The translations under genes and the position numbers were made by a program. From positions 434,001 to 498,000 of the forward strand of contig NZ_CP072113.1 in assembly GCF_017654605.1 (NCBI RefSeq): 64,000 bases of DNA. The letters are read 5' to 3'. This DNA comes from Yimella sp. cx-51. Its GTDB lineage: Bacteria > Actinomycetota > Actinomycetes > Actinomycetales > Dermatophilaceae. Position 1 is the first letter of the stretch, and the number at the start of each line of letters is the position of its first letter. Below, piece by piece: positions 1 through 9,380 of this stretch. The notes below the pieces were generated by a model that did no database searches, was not told the DNA's origin, and saw only the letters and a list, made by a program, of their open reading frames with translations.

Positions 1-602
1 GGTGCCGTCGGCCTTGGTGCCGGTGAAGGTCGGGGTGAACGACTCGGGCGCGGAAGTGTATTCGCCGGCCGCGGTGGGGGTCATCGTCTGGTCGATGGTG
101 GCGCCCAGTGGCAGGACGACGTGGCCGTCCGGGGCGAAACCGCCGTAGGTGCCGTCGTTGACCCAGGTCGAGTCGTAGATCGGGGTGTTCGGGGTGACGA
201 GCGTGGTGTCGATGGTCTGGGTGGAGCCGCCGCCGGAGATGATCGACTGAGCCGGAGAGGTGCCGGAGACCGACTTCCAGCCGAGGAATCCGGCCATGGC
301 GTTGCCGAGGCTGCCGTCCAGTTCGATCTTGCCCGAGACCGTCTTCACCGAAACCGCGGTGCCAACGGTGGCGGTCGCAGGCGCGTCGGTGTCGATCGTC
401 ACGGTGACATCCTTGGCGCCGATCGAGGTGTTGCAGTTGTAGACCAGGGTCGTGGCGGCCTGGGCCGAGCCACCGGTGGTGAAGCCGATGCCGACCAGGC
501 ATGCGCCACCCGCGATGCCGAGTGCACTGATGCCGCTGAGGCTGCGTCGGGAGATTGAGTTGGACGAGAGATGACGGGGGGGGTGCTCATGGTGCTACTC
601 AT
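1..602 (-). CDS. Secreted protein, frameshifted near its start at a poly-C tract; 3' end beyond window
   Basis: The minus strand encodes a secreted protein whose C-terminus lies outside the window. The reading frame that covers most of the gene has no start codon: it meets an in-frame TAG just upstream of an eight-C run (plus-strand G run, 576-583). An ATG at 590 (or 602) opens the other frame. Adding one C (or removing two) joins them into a typical export signal: a basic stretch with SRRSLSG, a hydrophobic core GISALGIAGGACLVGIGF, then a GGSAQA-A cleavage site. The twin arginines suggest possible Tat export. The mature part starts TTLVYNCNTSIGAKDVTV and is rich in Thr, Gly and Val, like all-beta surface proteins; it may belong to the DUF6801 group, recalled from memory. 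The break may be a sequencing error, a mutation or a slippage switch. Confidence 0.6.
576..583. repeat. Homopolymer run of eight G (C on coding strand)
   Basis: Eight identical bases sit four codons after the ATG at 590 of the secreted-protein gene. Their length decides whether the start codon and the signal peptide share a frame: eight bases do not, nine would. Homopolymers of this kind are slippage-prone and also error-prone in sequencing. Confidence 0.8.
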
Positions 603-644
603 GACAGGGAAGTGGTCACAGGTTGCTACTTGAAAGTAATTAGA

Positions 645-660
645 GGTGAGCCAGGTCACA
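645..660 (-). promoter_or_regulatory. Candidate CRP/GlxR-like binding site
   Basis: On the minus strand the site reads TGTGACCTGGCTCACC. It fits the CRP-family pattern TGTGA-N6-TCACA with one mismatch. It lies about 45-55 bases upstream of the secreted-protein start, a usual place for a cAMP-receptor-type regulator. Prediction from the motif alone. Confidence 0.4.
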
Positions 661-728
661 AGAGGGTAACCACATCTTGGTCGCTTGTTCGGATGAACGC
701 TGCGCCGAGTTTCCCGAGGTGAAGTGCG

Positions 729-1400
729 TCAGCCGGCCAGTCCGTTGCGGAACGCGTAGACGACCGCCTGCACCCGGTCGCGCACGTCCAAGGTGCGCAG
801 GATCGCCGACACATGGCTCTTCACGGTCTCGTGACTGACGTGCATGTGTTGAGCGATTTCGGTGTTCGACAGACCTCGGGCCAGGAGTGTAAGCACCTCG
901 GCTTCGCGGGCGCTCAACCCGTGATCGGAGGCTTGGCCGCGCTGCACGCCGCCGTGGCTACTCAGCTCGATCAGGAGGCGGTCGGTGATCTGCGGACCGA
1001 GGATGAGTGAGCCCTCCGCGACCGACTTGACCGCTTCGGTCAGACGGGTGGCCGGCACGTCTTTCAGCAGGAACCCACGTGCCCCGGCGTTCAAGGCGGA
1101 GTAGACGTAGTCGTCCAGGTCGAAGGTGGTCAGGATGAGCACGTTCACCTGGTCGCTGATGTGGCTCGTCGCGGTGATCCCGTCCATGACCGGCATCCGG
1201 ATGTCGACCACCGCGACGTCCGGTTGCCTCTGCCTGACCATCTCGACGAGTTCGGCTCCGTCGCGGGCGCGCCCGATGACGTCGAGCATCGGATCGGCGT
1301 CGAGCACGGCGGCGAAACCATCGCGGATGATCGGCTGGTCGTCGGCGACGATCACGGTGAAGGGAGGTCGTGGTGCGTCGTCGGCGTCGTTGGTGTTCAT
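729..1400 (-). CDS. NarL/FixJ-family response regulator
   Basis: A 223-residue two-domain response regulator. The receiver domain has the acidic pair D20-D21, the phospho-acceptor D66 in VVDIRMP, and the conserved lysine in LLKD. The C-terminal LuxR-type helix-turn-helix (about 160-215) contains LSAREAEVLTLLARGLSNTEIA and VSHETVKSHVSAIL. It should be phosphorylated by the kinase directly upstream and then bind DNA as a dimer. Its ATG shares one base with the kinase stop (TGATG), so the pair is translationally coupled. The signal and target genes cannot be read from the sequence; the adjacent nuoD-like gene is only a positional hint. Confidence 0.93.
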   Translation of the reverse strand: MNTNDADDAPRPPFTVIVADDQPIIRDGFAAVLDADPMLDVIGRARDGAELVEMVRQRQPDVAVVDIRMPVMDGITATSHISDQVNVLILTTFDLDDYVYSALNAGARGFLLKDVPATRLTEAVKSVAEGSLILGPQITDRLLIELSSHGGVQRGQASDHGLSAREAEVLTLLARGLSNTEIAQHMHVSHETVKSHVSAILRTLDVRDRVQAVVYAFRNGLAG

Positions 1401-2602
1401 CAGTACGTGCTCCGTGGCATCGTTGCGGTGAGGACGAATTCGCCATTTTCGAGAGTGGTGGTCAGGGATCCACCGACCAGTCGCAGCCTCTCGCGCATGC
1501 CCGCCAGCCCTCGTCCCACTTCGAACGCCTCGGCGGCGGTCGTATTGCGGATCTCAATGATGTCAGCGTCTTCGTCGCCGGTGAAGGTAACAGTGGTTCG
1601 GGCCAGCGGCTCGTGCCGACGAGCGTTGGTCAAGGCCTCCTGGACCACCCGATAGGCGGTTGTGCCTGCCAGTGAATCCAACTGGGGCAGTTCGCCGTCC
1701 ACGCTCACCTTGGCGCCGCTACTCTGCGCATCGCTGATCAACTGGGCGATCTGGGCGGATGTCGGCTGGGGTGTGGTCGACGCGGCCTCACCCGAGCGTT
1801 GGAGCACGCCCAGCACGTTACGCATCTCGTCCAGGGCCAGGCGCGCATCGGTTGCGGTGTCGGTGAGTAGGACGCGGGCAGTGTCGTCCAGTTCCGGGTG
1901 CTGGTAGGGAGCGGTCTCGGCGCGCACGGCGATGAGCGAGATGCGGTGTGCAACCACGTCGTGCAGATCACGAGCCAGTTGCGCACGCTCGCTCACCTCG
2001 CTGTCGCGCACCTCCACCTCGACACCTCGGCGATCGACCTCGGCGTGACGCAGGATGGTCGATCGTACGAGTAGCCCGATCCCCAAAGCTGCCAGCACTG
2101 CAATCAGGTAGACCCCGAAGGTGCTCGCTCGAGCGTTTGCCGACCACGCGTCGGAGGTGTTGCTCACCTGCCCGACCCAGAGGACGAACCGTGGCGCGAA
2201 CGCCAACAGCGCCGGGATCACCAGAGCAAGGGGCAGCAAGATCCGTGCCCGGCGCGGATGCTTCCACGTCGAGCAGACCATGACGCCGACCATCGCCAGG
2301 AAGGCGTTGAAACCAGCGGCCGGAGAGAGAGTGACGATCGAGACGAGCAGTGGGGCGAGCGCGCACGCGACGGAGGTCCACCAGAAGCGCAGTACCACCA
2401 CCGGCGCGAGTGCCGCGGCGAGGCACAGCAAGTTGTAGGCCAGCACCACTGGTCCGGCGTAGAACTGGGAGGTGTTCCAGTAGCCGTGGCTCCCGCTCTG
2501 GGTGATGAGGAAGAGGGGCGGCTTGGTGAGCCAACCTGCGATGGCGAACATCGCGGCGATCGTCCAGTAGGGCAAGGGTGCTGTGCGTCGGAGAGTTTCC
2601 AT
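1400..2602 (-). CDS. DesK/NarX-type sensor histidine kinase
   Basis: A membrane sensor kinase. The N-terminal half has several hydrophobic segments, and the linker leads into a HisKA_3 box (AQLARDLHDVVAHRISLIAV) whose His is the phosphorylation site. The ATPase domain has the N-box QEALTNARRH and the G-box GRGLAGMRERL. It is the upstream partner of the NarL-type regulator. I chose the ATG at 2602 (METLRR), which puts about 15 residues before the first membrane segment. A TTG at 2680 in the same frame would add 26 polar residues and start 12 bases after the nuoD-like stop, so the true start is uncertain. Six-helix sensors of this kind usually detect membrane or envelope conditions; no ligand domain is visible. 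Confidence 0.9.
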   Translation of the reverse strand: METLRRTAPLPYWTIAAMFAIAGWLTKPPLFLITQSGSHGYWNTSQFYAGPVVLAYNLLCLAAALAPVVVLRFWWTSVACALAPLLVSIVTLSPAAGFNAFLAMVGVMVCSTWKHPRRARILLPLALVIPALLAFAPRFVLWVGQVSNTSDAWSANARASTFGVYLIAVLAALGIGLLVRSTILRHAEVDRRGVEVEVRDSEVSERAQLARDLHDVVAHRISLIAVRAETAPYQHPELDDTARVLLTDTATDARLALDEMRNVLGVLQRSGEAASTTPQPTSAQIAQLISDAQSSGAKVSVDGELPQLDSLAGTTAYRVVQEALTNARRHEPLARTTVTFTGDEDADIIEIRNTTAAEAFEVGRGLAGMRERLRLVGGSLTTTLENGEFVLTATMPRSTY

Positions 2603-2692
2603 GGCTTCAGCCTTGTCGTCCTCGACATCCGAAACCACCCGCGGCAGAGCGGTTTTCGCATCCCTCGCGTGGGTGATCAATGGTCACGATCG

Positions 2693-3853
2693 CTAGCGGT
2701 CGATGTCGCCCACGACGAAGAACATCGAGCCCAGGATCGCCACCATGTCGCCGACCAACTGGTTCTCCAGCAGTTCGCCGAGCACCGCCACATTGTTGAA
2801 GGACGCCGAGCGGAGTTTCAGCCGCCACGGAGTCTTGTCGCCGCGGGAGACCACGTAGTAGCCGTTGAACCCGAGCGGGTTCTCGGTCGCGAAGTACTCG
2901 CTGCCCTCGGGCACCTTCAGCACCTTGGGCAGCTTGACGTTCACCGGCCCGTGCGGCATCGAGCGCAACCGATCGACGCATACCTGGGCGATGTCGAGGC
3001 TGACGTGGATCTGCTCCAGCAGCACTTCCAGGCGGGCTTCACAGTCACCGGCGGTGCGGGTGACCACTCGTCCGGGGCCGCCTTCTGCGAACAACTCGCC
3101 GTAGGCGAGGTAGGGCTTGTCACGCCGCAGGTCGACGTCCAACCCGCTGGCGCGTGCGATCGGGCCGCTGACGCCGTACGCGATCGCGGTCTGCCGATCG
3201 AGCACGCCGACGTCGTGGGTGCGTGCGCGCAGGATCTCGTTGCCGATGAGCAGCGACTCCAACTCCGGCAACCGGCTGCGGACGGCGCGGATCGCGGCGT
3301 CCACCCGGTGCAGCCAGCCGGCGGGAAGGTCGTCGCGCAGCCCGCCGACGCGGGAGAACATGTAGTGCAGGCGTCCGCCGGCGATCTCTTCCATCACCGC
3401 TTGGAGTTCTTCGCGCTCGCGGAAGCTGTAGAAGATCGGAGTGATCGCCCCCAGCTCCAGCGGATAGGAGCCGGCGAACATGAGGTGGTTCAGCACCCGG
3501 TTGAGTTCGGCCAACAGCGTGCGGGTCCAGGTGGCGCGTTCGGGTACGTCCATGCCGAGCATCTTCTCGACCGTCAGTGCGACCCCGATCTCGCTGCTGA
3601 ACGCCGACAGCCAGTCGTGCCGGTTGGCCAGCACCATGATCTGGCGGTAGTCGCGCACCTCGAAGAGTTTCTCCGCGCCGCGGTGCATGTAACCGATCAC
3701 CGGTTCGGCGTGCTTGATCAACTCGCCGTCGAGGGTCAGGCGCAAGCGCAGGACGCCGTGCGTCGCGGGGTGCTGAGGGCCGATGTTGAGCACCATGTCG
3801 GTGGTCGTGAACCCGCTTGCTCCGACGGTGGCGGTGGTCTCGACGAACGACAT
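2693..3853 (-). CDS. nuoD: Stand-alone NADH-quinone oxidoreductase subunit D homologue
   Basis: A 386-residue homologue of NuoD (mitochondrial NDUFS2), the subunit that forms the quinone site of complex I with NuoB. It keeps the signature [12 protein letters not shown] (H28, H32), GYMHRGAEK and the C-terminal [15 protein letters not shown] and [17 protein letters not shown] motifs. R58 in MHRG aligns with the arginine that NDUFAF7 dimethylates in mitochondria. No other nuo gene is present, so this is an orphan or second copy. I chose the ATG at 3853; an upstream start at 3898 in the same frame would add 15 atypical residues. A MidA/NDUFAF7-family gene lies 2.5 kb upstream on the same strand, separated only by the opposite-strand paralogue array. 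Whether it works in a complete complex I is not shown. Confidence 0.9.
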   Translation of the reverse strand: MSFVETTATVGASGFTTTDMVLNIGPQHPATHGVLRLRLTLDGELIKHAEPVIGYMHRGAEKLFEVRDYRQIMVLANRHDWLSAFSSEIGVALTVEKMLGMDVPERATWTRTLLAELNRVLNHLMFAGSYPLELGAITPIFYSFREREELQAVMEEIAGGRLHYMFSRVGGLRDDLPAGWLHRVDAAIRAVRSRLPELESLLIGNEILRARTHDVGVLDRQTAIAYGVSGPIARASGLDVDLRRDKPYLAYGELFAEGGPGRVVTRTAGDCEARLEVLLEQIHVSLDIAQVCVDRLRSMPHGPVNVKLPKVLKVPEGSEYFATENPLGFNGYYVVSRGDKTPWRLKLRSASFNNVAVLGELLENQLVGDMVAILGSMFFVVGDIDR

Positions 3854-3960
3854 GGCCGCCAGTCTGCCACCCTCACGCGGTCTGTCGTCGCAGGTCATGG
3901 GGCCGAGCCCCGACGGTTGCGAGTCGCCAACGGCGGTGGGTCGGAAGGTACCGTGGGCGC

Positions 3961-4911
3961 GTGAGCGATCAGTGGGGGAACGGCGAGTCGGGGCAGGGGC
4001 CGACCTCGCCGCAGGACAGGTACTACGAGCGGTACATGCAGCCCGATGGCCAGCAGAGCGCTGGGTCGGGCCCAGCAGGATCGGGCGACTCCGGTCACAA
4101 GAAGATTGCGATCATCGCGGGCGGGCTGGCGGCCGCGCTCGCGATCGGTATCGGTGGCTTCGCGGCCACGCGGGGCGGTGACGACAGTTCGAAAGCGGGC
4201 TCGTCATCGACCACGTCGACAACTGCGGTGAGTCCGACCACGAGCGGGTCGACGAGCCCTTCCACGACCCCCAGCAGTTCGACTTCGAGTTCGACCGACC
4301 CCAGGGCCACGCTTCCGGCGGAGTACGGCGCGCTGGTCAACCCGGGTTGGAAGATTGTCGAAGGCAAGGACACCGCCAACGCGGCCTACGAGATTCCCCA
4401 GGGTGGTAAGTGGGATGCCCTGTCGACGGACACCTACATCGGATGGATGGCGGACAATCCGGACGACAAGTCCTTGGTGACCACAGGTGCCTCGACGTAC
4501 GACGTGGGGTTCTGCGCGTCTGCCAAGAGGCAGGATTCCGGCTTCATCGGATTCGTCAACATCGGCACCCGCGACCCCGCTGAGGCGGCGCCGGATGTGG
4601 TGTCAAAGGCGGCTCGGTTGATCGCCTACAACAAGGACACCAAGAAGTACGCCCCGATCAGCCAGACCCGCACCCGCCAGATCACGGTGAACAACGGCAG
4701 CACGACGGCGGTCGAATCGCTGCTGGTGGTCGACAACGGCAAGGTCGACGCCAAGTCCTGCGACGCGAAGAAGTACGAGATGCGCACCGTGGCTTTCACC
4801 GGTAACAAGGGGTCGACGATGCTGCTGATCTTCCGCCAACAGGACGGCACATCCAACATGCCTGACTCTGAGGTCGACGGCATCATCAAGTCGTTGCGTC
4901 CGAAGAAGTAG
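3961..4911 (+). CDS. Membrane-anchored protein of unknown function, paralogue 1
   Basis: I do not recognise the family. The 316-residue protein has a cytoplasmic N-terminus with the motif [15 protein letters not shown], one membrane segment after a KK pair ([19 protein letters not shown]), a long Ser/Thr-rich linker (about 75-120) and an extracytoplasmic domain with two Cys (in GFCASAK and [10 protein letters not shown]). These two may form a disulfide. The end is KSLRPKK. The GTG at 3961 follows a short gap after the divergent nuoD-like start. Paralogue 2 follows directly and a third, truncated copy after that, which shows tandem duplication. The linker resembles cell-wall-spanning linkers of actinobacterial surface proteins. 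Confidence 0.8.
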   Translation: MSDQWGNGESGQGPTSPQDRYYERYMQPDGQQSAGSGPAGSGDSGHKKIAIIAGGLAAALAIGIGGFAATRGGDDSSKAGSSSTTSTTAVSPTTSGSTSPSTTPSSSTSSSTDPRATLPAEYGALVNPGWKIVEGKDTANAAYEIPQGGKWDALSTDTYIGWMADNPDDKSLVTTGASTYDVGFCASAKRQDSGFIGFVNIGTRDPAEAAPDVVSKAARLIAYNKDTKKYAPISQTRTRQITVNNGSTTAVESLLVVDNGKVDAKSCDAKKYEMRTVAFTGNKGSTMLLIFRQQDGTSNMPDSEVDGIIKSLRPKK

Positions 4912-4950
4912 CCGGCCCCGAAGTCGTCCGGAGGTCGGTACGGTCTGGTC

Positions 4951-5892
4951 ATGGCCGATCAGGGGAACAGCATGCAAGGGCCGGAGCCCACCTCACCACA
5001 GAACCGGTACTACGAGCGCTATATGCAGCCCGAATCGGGGCCGTCGGCGGGGGCTGGCCAGGGTGGCCCGGGCAACAACAAGAAGATCGCGATCATCGCC
5101 GGGGGGTTGGCCGCCGCGTTGATGGTGGGCGTCGGCGTTTTTGCCCTGACCCGGGGCGGAGACGACGAATCAGCCGGTTCCACGACCACGACCACGAACC
5201 CGACCTCGCCCACGTCCGGTGGGTCGTCGACCATGTCGTCAGTGACCACCTCATCCAGCAGCTCTTCGAGTTCTACCGATCCCAATGTGGCCCTCGAAAC
5301 GAAGTACGGTCCACGGATCAACCCGGGCTGGAGGATCATCGAGGGCAAAGAAACTGCTCAGGCCGTGTACGAGGTGCCCACCGGTGATAAATGGCGACCC
5401 AAGGGCAAGACGTACGTGTATGGATGGCTCAAGGAGAACCAGGAGGACACGACGGTGGTGACGTCGGCGCCATCCACCTTCGACGAAGGTTTCTGCGCCA
5501 CCACAAAATCGCAGCCGTCGGGCTTCACCGGGTTTGTGAATATCGGGACGCGTGACCCCGCCGAGGCGGCGCCCGACGTGGTGTACAAGGCGGCTCGACT
5601 GATTGCTTACAACAAGGACACCAAGAAGTACGCCAAGACCAGCGAGACCCGTACCCGCCAGATCACCGTCAACGGCGGCATGACGACCGCCGTTGAGTCT
5701 CTGCTCGTGGTCGACAACGGCAAGGTCGATGCGACGAAGTGCGCCGCGAAAAAGTACGAGGTGCGCACCGTGGCGTTCACCGGCAACGGCGTGTCGACGA
5801 TGCTGCTGATCTCCCGTCAACAGGACGGCACGTCCAGGATTCCCGATTCTGACGTCGAGGCCATCCTCAAGTCGTTGCGTCCGAAGAAGTAG
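4951..5892 (+). CDS. Membrane-anchored protein of unknown function, paralogue 2
   Basis: A 313-residue tandem paralogue of the preceding gene with the same layout: N-terminal [15 protein letters not shown], a KK-flanked membrane segment ([19 protein letters not shown]), a Ser/Thr-rich linker and an extracytoplasmic domain with Cys in GFCATTK and ATKCAAKKY. The stretch [18 protein letters not shown] is identical between copies, while the N-terminal tails and linkers have diverged. A ribosome site (CCGGAGG) about 20 bases before the ATG belongs to an upstream block that also recurs in front of copy 3. The cytoplasmic YYERYMQP motif is kept in both full copies and may be a docking site; that is inference. 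Confidence 0.8.
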   Translation: MADQGNSMQGPEPTSPQNRYYERYMQPESGPSAGAGQGGPGNNKKIAIIAGGLAAALMVGVGVFALTRGGDDESAGSTTTTTNPTSPTSGGSSTMSSVTTSSSSSSSSTDPNVALETKYGPRINPGWRIIEGKETAQAVYEVPTGDKWRPKGKTYVYGWLKENQEDTTVVTSAPSTFDEGFCATTKSQPSGFTGFVNIGTRDPAEAAPDVVYKAARLIAYNKDTKKYAKTSETRTRQITVNGGMTTAVESLLVVDNGKVDATKCAAKKYEVRTVAFTGNGVSTMLLISRQQDGTSRIPDSDVEAILKSLRPKK

Positions 5893-5929
5893 ACAGTCCC
5901 GAAACGATCCGGAGGTCGCTCGAGTCGGT

Positions 5930-6364
5930 GTGGCGTCCGGAGCCAGTCTCTTCCAGGAGGGCTTCTGCGCCACCGACAATGACCAGCAGTCCGGCTTCCT
6001 CGGCTTCGTGAGCATAGGTCAGCGTGACCCGGCTGCGGCGGCTCCCGATGTTGTCTACAAGGCAGCACGCTTTGTCGCGTACAACAACGACACCAAGACG
6101 TACGGCGAAGTCAGTGAACCGCGCACCAGGCAGATCAGCGTGAACAACGGCAAGACGTCCGCTGTCGAGTCGTTGATCGTCGTGAAGAAGGCGAAGGCCG
6201 AGCCGGAGAAATGCGCCGCGCGGCAGTACGAGCTGCGCACGGTGGCCTTCAGCGGCAACGGGATGTCGACGATGCTGTTGATCTCCCGTCGTTACGACGG
6301 CACGTACAAGATGCCCGACGCGGACCTCAACGCAATCATCAAGTCGTTGCGACCGCTCAAGTGA
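5930..6364 (+). pseudogene. 5'-truncated third copy of the membrane-anchored family
   Basis: This 144-codon frame aligns only with the C-terminal domain of copies 1 and 2 (from GFCATDNDQQSGFLGFV to IIKSLRPLK). The N-terminal tail, membrane segment and linker are missing. Upstream of the break the leader (TCCGGAGGTCG) still matches the leader of copy 2, so an internal deletion of roughly 500 bases removed the anchor. The open frame begins with a GTG right at the junction. The remaining frame is intact, but any product would lack a route to the membrane. A cytosolic product cannot be excluded. Confidence 0.75.
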
Positions 6365-7295
6365 TGGTCTCGATCGCCCACCAGAATCCGCCGAGTCCGC
6401 TGGGTGCGGTGAAGGCAGTCCATGCTGACCGGCGGCGCAACGCTTCCAGGTAGCGCTGCGGGTCCTGACCGGCCAGGGCGTGGTCGGGCCTGTCCGGCGG
6501 ATCGAGCAGCTCGCGGGCCATATCTGCTTGCAGCGCAATGTGATCGGCGCCGAGGCTGTCCATGGCGACGTGCGCGGTGAGATCGGACGATCCGTCGAAG
6601 GCGGGCGGGCAGATCGAGCCGTCGCGGTAGCCGACGAAGGTGCCCTCGGATGGTCGACCGGTGCGGGTGTGTCCGTAATCGACACAGACGAGCAGGCCGT
6701 CGGTCAGTCGCCGGCGTAACCCGTCGTACGCCTTGTCGCGGGCGAGTCCGATCTCAACGACTGGCGCGGACGTTGGCCAATGGCGCTCGCACCAGGCGGT
6801 TTCCGCCGAGCTGAGCGGACGCGCCGGGAGGAGCGAATCGTCCACCACACCCACCACTCGGACGCCGTCATCGGTCGCCACGGCGATCTCGCACGGCACG
6901 ACGTCCAGCCATTCGTGGGCGAACACCAAGGTCTCGCGCAGGTCGTTCAGTTGTTCTGGGAGTTCATCGCCGCCGGGGGAGCGCAGCCAGGCGATGTCGG
7001 CGGGCAAATCGTGCGGACGGTCGACGATGTCGACGCCGGTGAGTTCGAGATCGGGCGCCATCCGGTGGACTAGGATGAGCAATTCACCTCTGCCGCAACC
7101 GATTTCGACAACTCCTCGCAGATTGTGTCGTCGGCAGAGTGCAAGGACGCATTCGGCGAGCAGTTCGTCGACCCCCGGTAGGCCCTGGGATGAGGTGGCG
7201 AAGTGGCCGGCCGGCCCTTCGGGGCGTCGGTAGAACCCGGCCTCGCCATAGAGCGCCTCGTGCCAGATCAGCGGAAGCGGTCGTGGGGTGGGCAC
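6357..7295 (-). CDS. MidA/NDUFAF7-family (DUF185) SAM-dependent methyltransferase
   Basis: A 312-residue protein of the MidA/NDUFAF7 family. The SAM-binding loop is EIGCGRG (64-70). Family landmarks follow: AHEWLDVVP (the usual NEFxDALP), LLVCVDYGHT, GTFVGYRDG and SSDLTAHVAMD. In mitochondria the family member NDUFAF7 dimethylates an arginine of NDUFS2, the NuoD homologue, during complex I assembly. A NuoD-like protein that keeps this arginine is encoded nearby on the same strand, which supports a similar substrate here. The 3' end overlaps the end of the truncated paralogue on the opposite strand by eight bases. The family call is firm; the substrate is inferred. Confidence 0.85.
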   Translation of the reverse strand: MPTPRPLPLIWHEALYGEAGFYRRPEGPAGHFATSSQGLPGVDELLAECVLALCRRHNLRGVVEIGCGRGELLILVHRMAPDLELTGVDIVDRPHDLPADIAWLRSPGGDELPEQLNDLRETLVFAHEWLDVVPCEIAVATDDGVRVVGVVDDSLLPARPLSSAETAWCERHWPTSAPVVEIGLARDKAYDGLRRRLTDGLLVCVDYGHTRTGRPSEGTFVGYRDGSICPPAFDGSSDLTAHVAMDSLGADHIALQADMARELLDPPDRPDHALAGQDPQRYLEALRRRSAWTAFTAPSGLGGFWWAIETIT

Positions 7296-7333
7296 CCGCG
7301 CAGCCTACGCGCGCAGGTAGCGTCGCACGTGTG

Positions 7334-8206
7334 ATGGAGCAACCGCCTGCCCTGCGTATCGGCGTCGTCGGAGTGGGCAAGGTCGGGGCAGTGTTGGGGG
7401 CGGCCTTCCGGGCCGCCGGCCACGAGATCGTCGCGGCCTCCGCGGTCAGCGAGGCATCGCGGGAGCGGGCGCGGCAGTTACTGCCGGGCGTGCCGATCGT
7501 CCCGATCCCGGAGGTGATCGCCGCCGTCGATGTCGTGCTGATGACCGTGCCGGACGATGCACTCGCACCACTCGCTTCCGGGCTGGGCACCGAAAACGCG
7601 TGGCACGGAGGCAAATTGGTGGTGCACACCAGCGGCTTCCACGGCCCGTCCGTGCTGCAGCCGGTGCTCGACGCCGGCGGTGATGTGGTGGCGATGCACC
7701 CGGCGATGACCTTCACCGGTGAGGCGCGCGACCTGGCTCGGATCATCGGCACCCCGTTCGCGGTCACCGGATCGCCGGGAGCGCAACTGATCGGTGAGGC
7801 GCTGGTCGTCGATCTCGGCGGTGATCCGTTCGCCCTGCACGAGGACGATCGGGCGCGTTACCACGCCGCTCTCGCGCACGGCTCGAATCACCTGGTGACC
7901 TTGGTCGGCCAGTCGCAGCAGGTGCTGCGCGAGGTCGGCATCGATGACCCGTCGCGCATCCTTCGTCCCTTGCTCGAGGCCAGCTTGGAGAATGCGTTGG
8001 AGCGGGGCGACAAGGCCCTCACCGGCCCGGTGGCCCGCGGCGACGTCGACACCGTCCGCGCTCATCTTGGAGTGCTCACGCAGGACGTCCGCATGGCGTA
8101 TCGTGCGATGGCCCGCGCCACCCTCGAGCGGACCGCCCGCCGCAGGGCACTGCCGGCGGAGACGGTGGCACCCCTGACCGCTCTGCTCTCGCAGGAGGAC
8201 GCGTGA
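7334..8206 (+). CDS. Rossmann-fold oxidoreductase, DUF2520 family
   Basis: A 290-residue protein with an N-terminal dinucleotide-binding loop (GVVGVGKVG, 10-18) of the F420/NADP oxidoreductase fold and a C-terminal helical DUF2520 domain ([19 protein letters not shown]). This arrangement resembles ketopantoate reductase-like and 6-phosphogluconate dehydrogenase-like enzymes. Its stop overlaps the panC GTG (GTGA). In many actinobacteria a homologue sits directly before panC, so a role in the pantothenate pathway is often suggested, but the reaction has not been shown. ATG at 7334 or GTG at 7331 are both possible starts. Confidence 0.85.
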   Translation: MEQPPALRIGVVGVGKVGAVLGAAFRAAGHEIVAASAVSEASRERARQLLPGVPIVPIPEVIAAVDVVLMTVPDDALAPLASGLGTENAWHGGKLVVHTSGFHGPSVLQPVLDAGGDVVAMHPAMTFTGEARDLARIIGTPFAVTGSPGAQLIGEALVVDLGGDPFALHEDDRARYHAALAHGSNHLVTLVGQSQQVLREVGIDDPSRILRPLLEASLENALERGDKALTGPVARGDVDTVRAHLGVLTQDVRMAYRAMARATLERTARRRALPAETVAPLTALLSQEDA

Positions 8207-9087
8207 CCGATCTGACCATCGCCCACAGCCGCGCCGAGCTTGCCGCCGCCCGCCGCAAGCTCACCGGCACCGTCGGGGTGACGATGACCATGGGCGCACT
8301 GCACAGCGGCCACGCCGAACTCATCAAGCGGGCCCGTGAACAGGTCGACCACGTAATCGTGACGATCTTCCTCAACCCGCTGCAGTTCGCGCAGGGCGAA
8401 GACCTCTCGCGCTACCCACGCACTTTCGAGGCCGACGTCGAGATCTGTCGGGAGTTCGGCGCCGAGGTGGTCTTCGCGCCCAGCCCGGACGTCGTATATC
8501 CCGACGGCGAGCCAGGCGTGCGCGTTTCGGCCGGCCCGCTCGGTGATGTGCTGGAGGGTGCCTCGCGTCCGGGGCACTTCGACGGCGTGCTGACCGTGGT
8601 GGCCAAGCTGTTGCACCTCGTCCAACCCGACCGGGCCTTCTTCGGTCAGAAGGATGCTCAGCAGTTGCTGCTGATCCGACGGATGGTGCGCGACCTTGAT
8701 TTCCCGGTGGAGATCCTGCCCGTGCCCACGGTGCGCCAGGACGACGGTCTGGCGCTCAGCAGCCGCAACACCTACCTGTCGCCCAGTGACCGCGAGGTAG
8801 CGCTGAGCCTGTCGAGTGCGTTGCGTGCCGGTGGCGACATGGCGGTGAGCGGGCCGGCGGCCATCCGTCGTGCGGCGCGCGACGTGCTGGTGCGCGAGCC
8901 GTTAGCAGCCGTTGACTACCTGGTGCTGGTGCACCCGACCACGCTGGAAGAGGTGCCGGAGTGGTACCGCGGTCCGGCGTTGCTGGCGGTGGCGGCCAAG
9001 GTGGGCACCACCCGGCTGATCGACAACCTGCCGTTGGTGGTCGGGCCCGGCGGTGGTGCCCGGTTGGTCGTCGATTACGCGGAGTAA
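8203..9087 (+). CDS. panC: Pantothenate synthetase
   Basis: PanC condenses pantoate with beta-alanine, using ATP, to make pantothenate for coenzyme A. The 294-residue protein has the nucleotidyl-transferase HIGH-like motif (TMGALHSGH, 29-37), the FFGQKDAQQ loop, and the KMSKS-like LSSRNTYLS that closes over ATP. The GTG start overlaps the stop of the DUF2520 gene by four bases. Neither panB nor panD is nearby. A 12-bp-stem hairpin follows the stop. Confidence 0.97.
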   Translation: MTDLTIAHSRAELAAARRKLTGTVGVTMTMGALHSGHAELIKRAREQVDHVIVTIFLNPLQFAQGEDLSRYPRTFEADVEICREFGAEVVFAPSPDVVYPDGEPGVRVSAGPLGDVLEGASRPGHFDGVLTVVAKLLHLVQPDRAFFGQKDAQQLLLIRRMVRDLDFPVEILPVPTVRQDDGLALSSRNTYLSPSDREVALSLSSALRAGGDMAVSGPAAIRRAARDVLVREPLAAVDYLVLVHPTTLEEVPEWYRGPALLAVAAKVGTTRLIDNLPLVVGPGGGARLVVDYAE

Positions 9088-9111
9088 CCCCTGGGTTCGG
9101 CGGTTGCCGTT

Positions 9112-9151
9112 GACACCGGCAGCGGCCAGCTGCCGGTGTCGTTCTATTCTT
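9112..9151 (+). terminator. Hairpin after panC
   Basis: A perfect 12-bp stem (GACACCGGCAGC pairing with GCTGCCGGTGTC) with a five-base loop, followed by a T-rich tail (GTTCTATTCTT). It lies 24 bases after the panC stop and ends just before the next small gene, so it probably ends the panC transcript. Confidence 0.75.
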
Positions 9152-9158
9152 GGTGACC

Positions 9159-9320
9159 GTGTGGCCCTACATCGCGACCCTGATTCCGTCCATCGGGCTG
9201 CTCTACTTGTTCTACGTCATCATGAAGCACATCCTCGAGGGTGACCGTCGTGAGCGCATCGCTCAGGCGCAATGGGAGCGGGACCACGAAATCGGCCCGC
9301 CGCCGTCCGATCATTCCTGA
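9159..9320 (+). CDS. Small single-span membrane protein (53 aa)
   Basis: A 53-residue frame with a GTG start. It has one hydrophobic segment (YIATLIPSIGLLYLFYVIM) followed by a charged cytoplasmic tail (KHILEGDRRERIAQAQWERD). Similar short proteins with a DRRERxAxA tail are, as I recall, common in actinobacteria, which supports a real gene. No function is known. It sits between the panC terminator and lsr2. Confidence 0.65.
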   Translation: MWPYIATLIPSIGLLYLFYVIMKHILEGDRRERIAQAQWERDHEIGPPPSDHS

Positions 9321-9380
9321 ATTGCACTTTCGGTGACTTTCGAATTCCCAAAAGGTGCATCGAGGCGGTAAATTGTCTGG

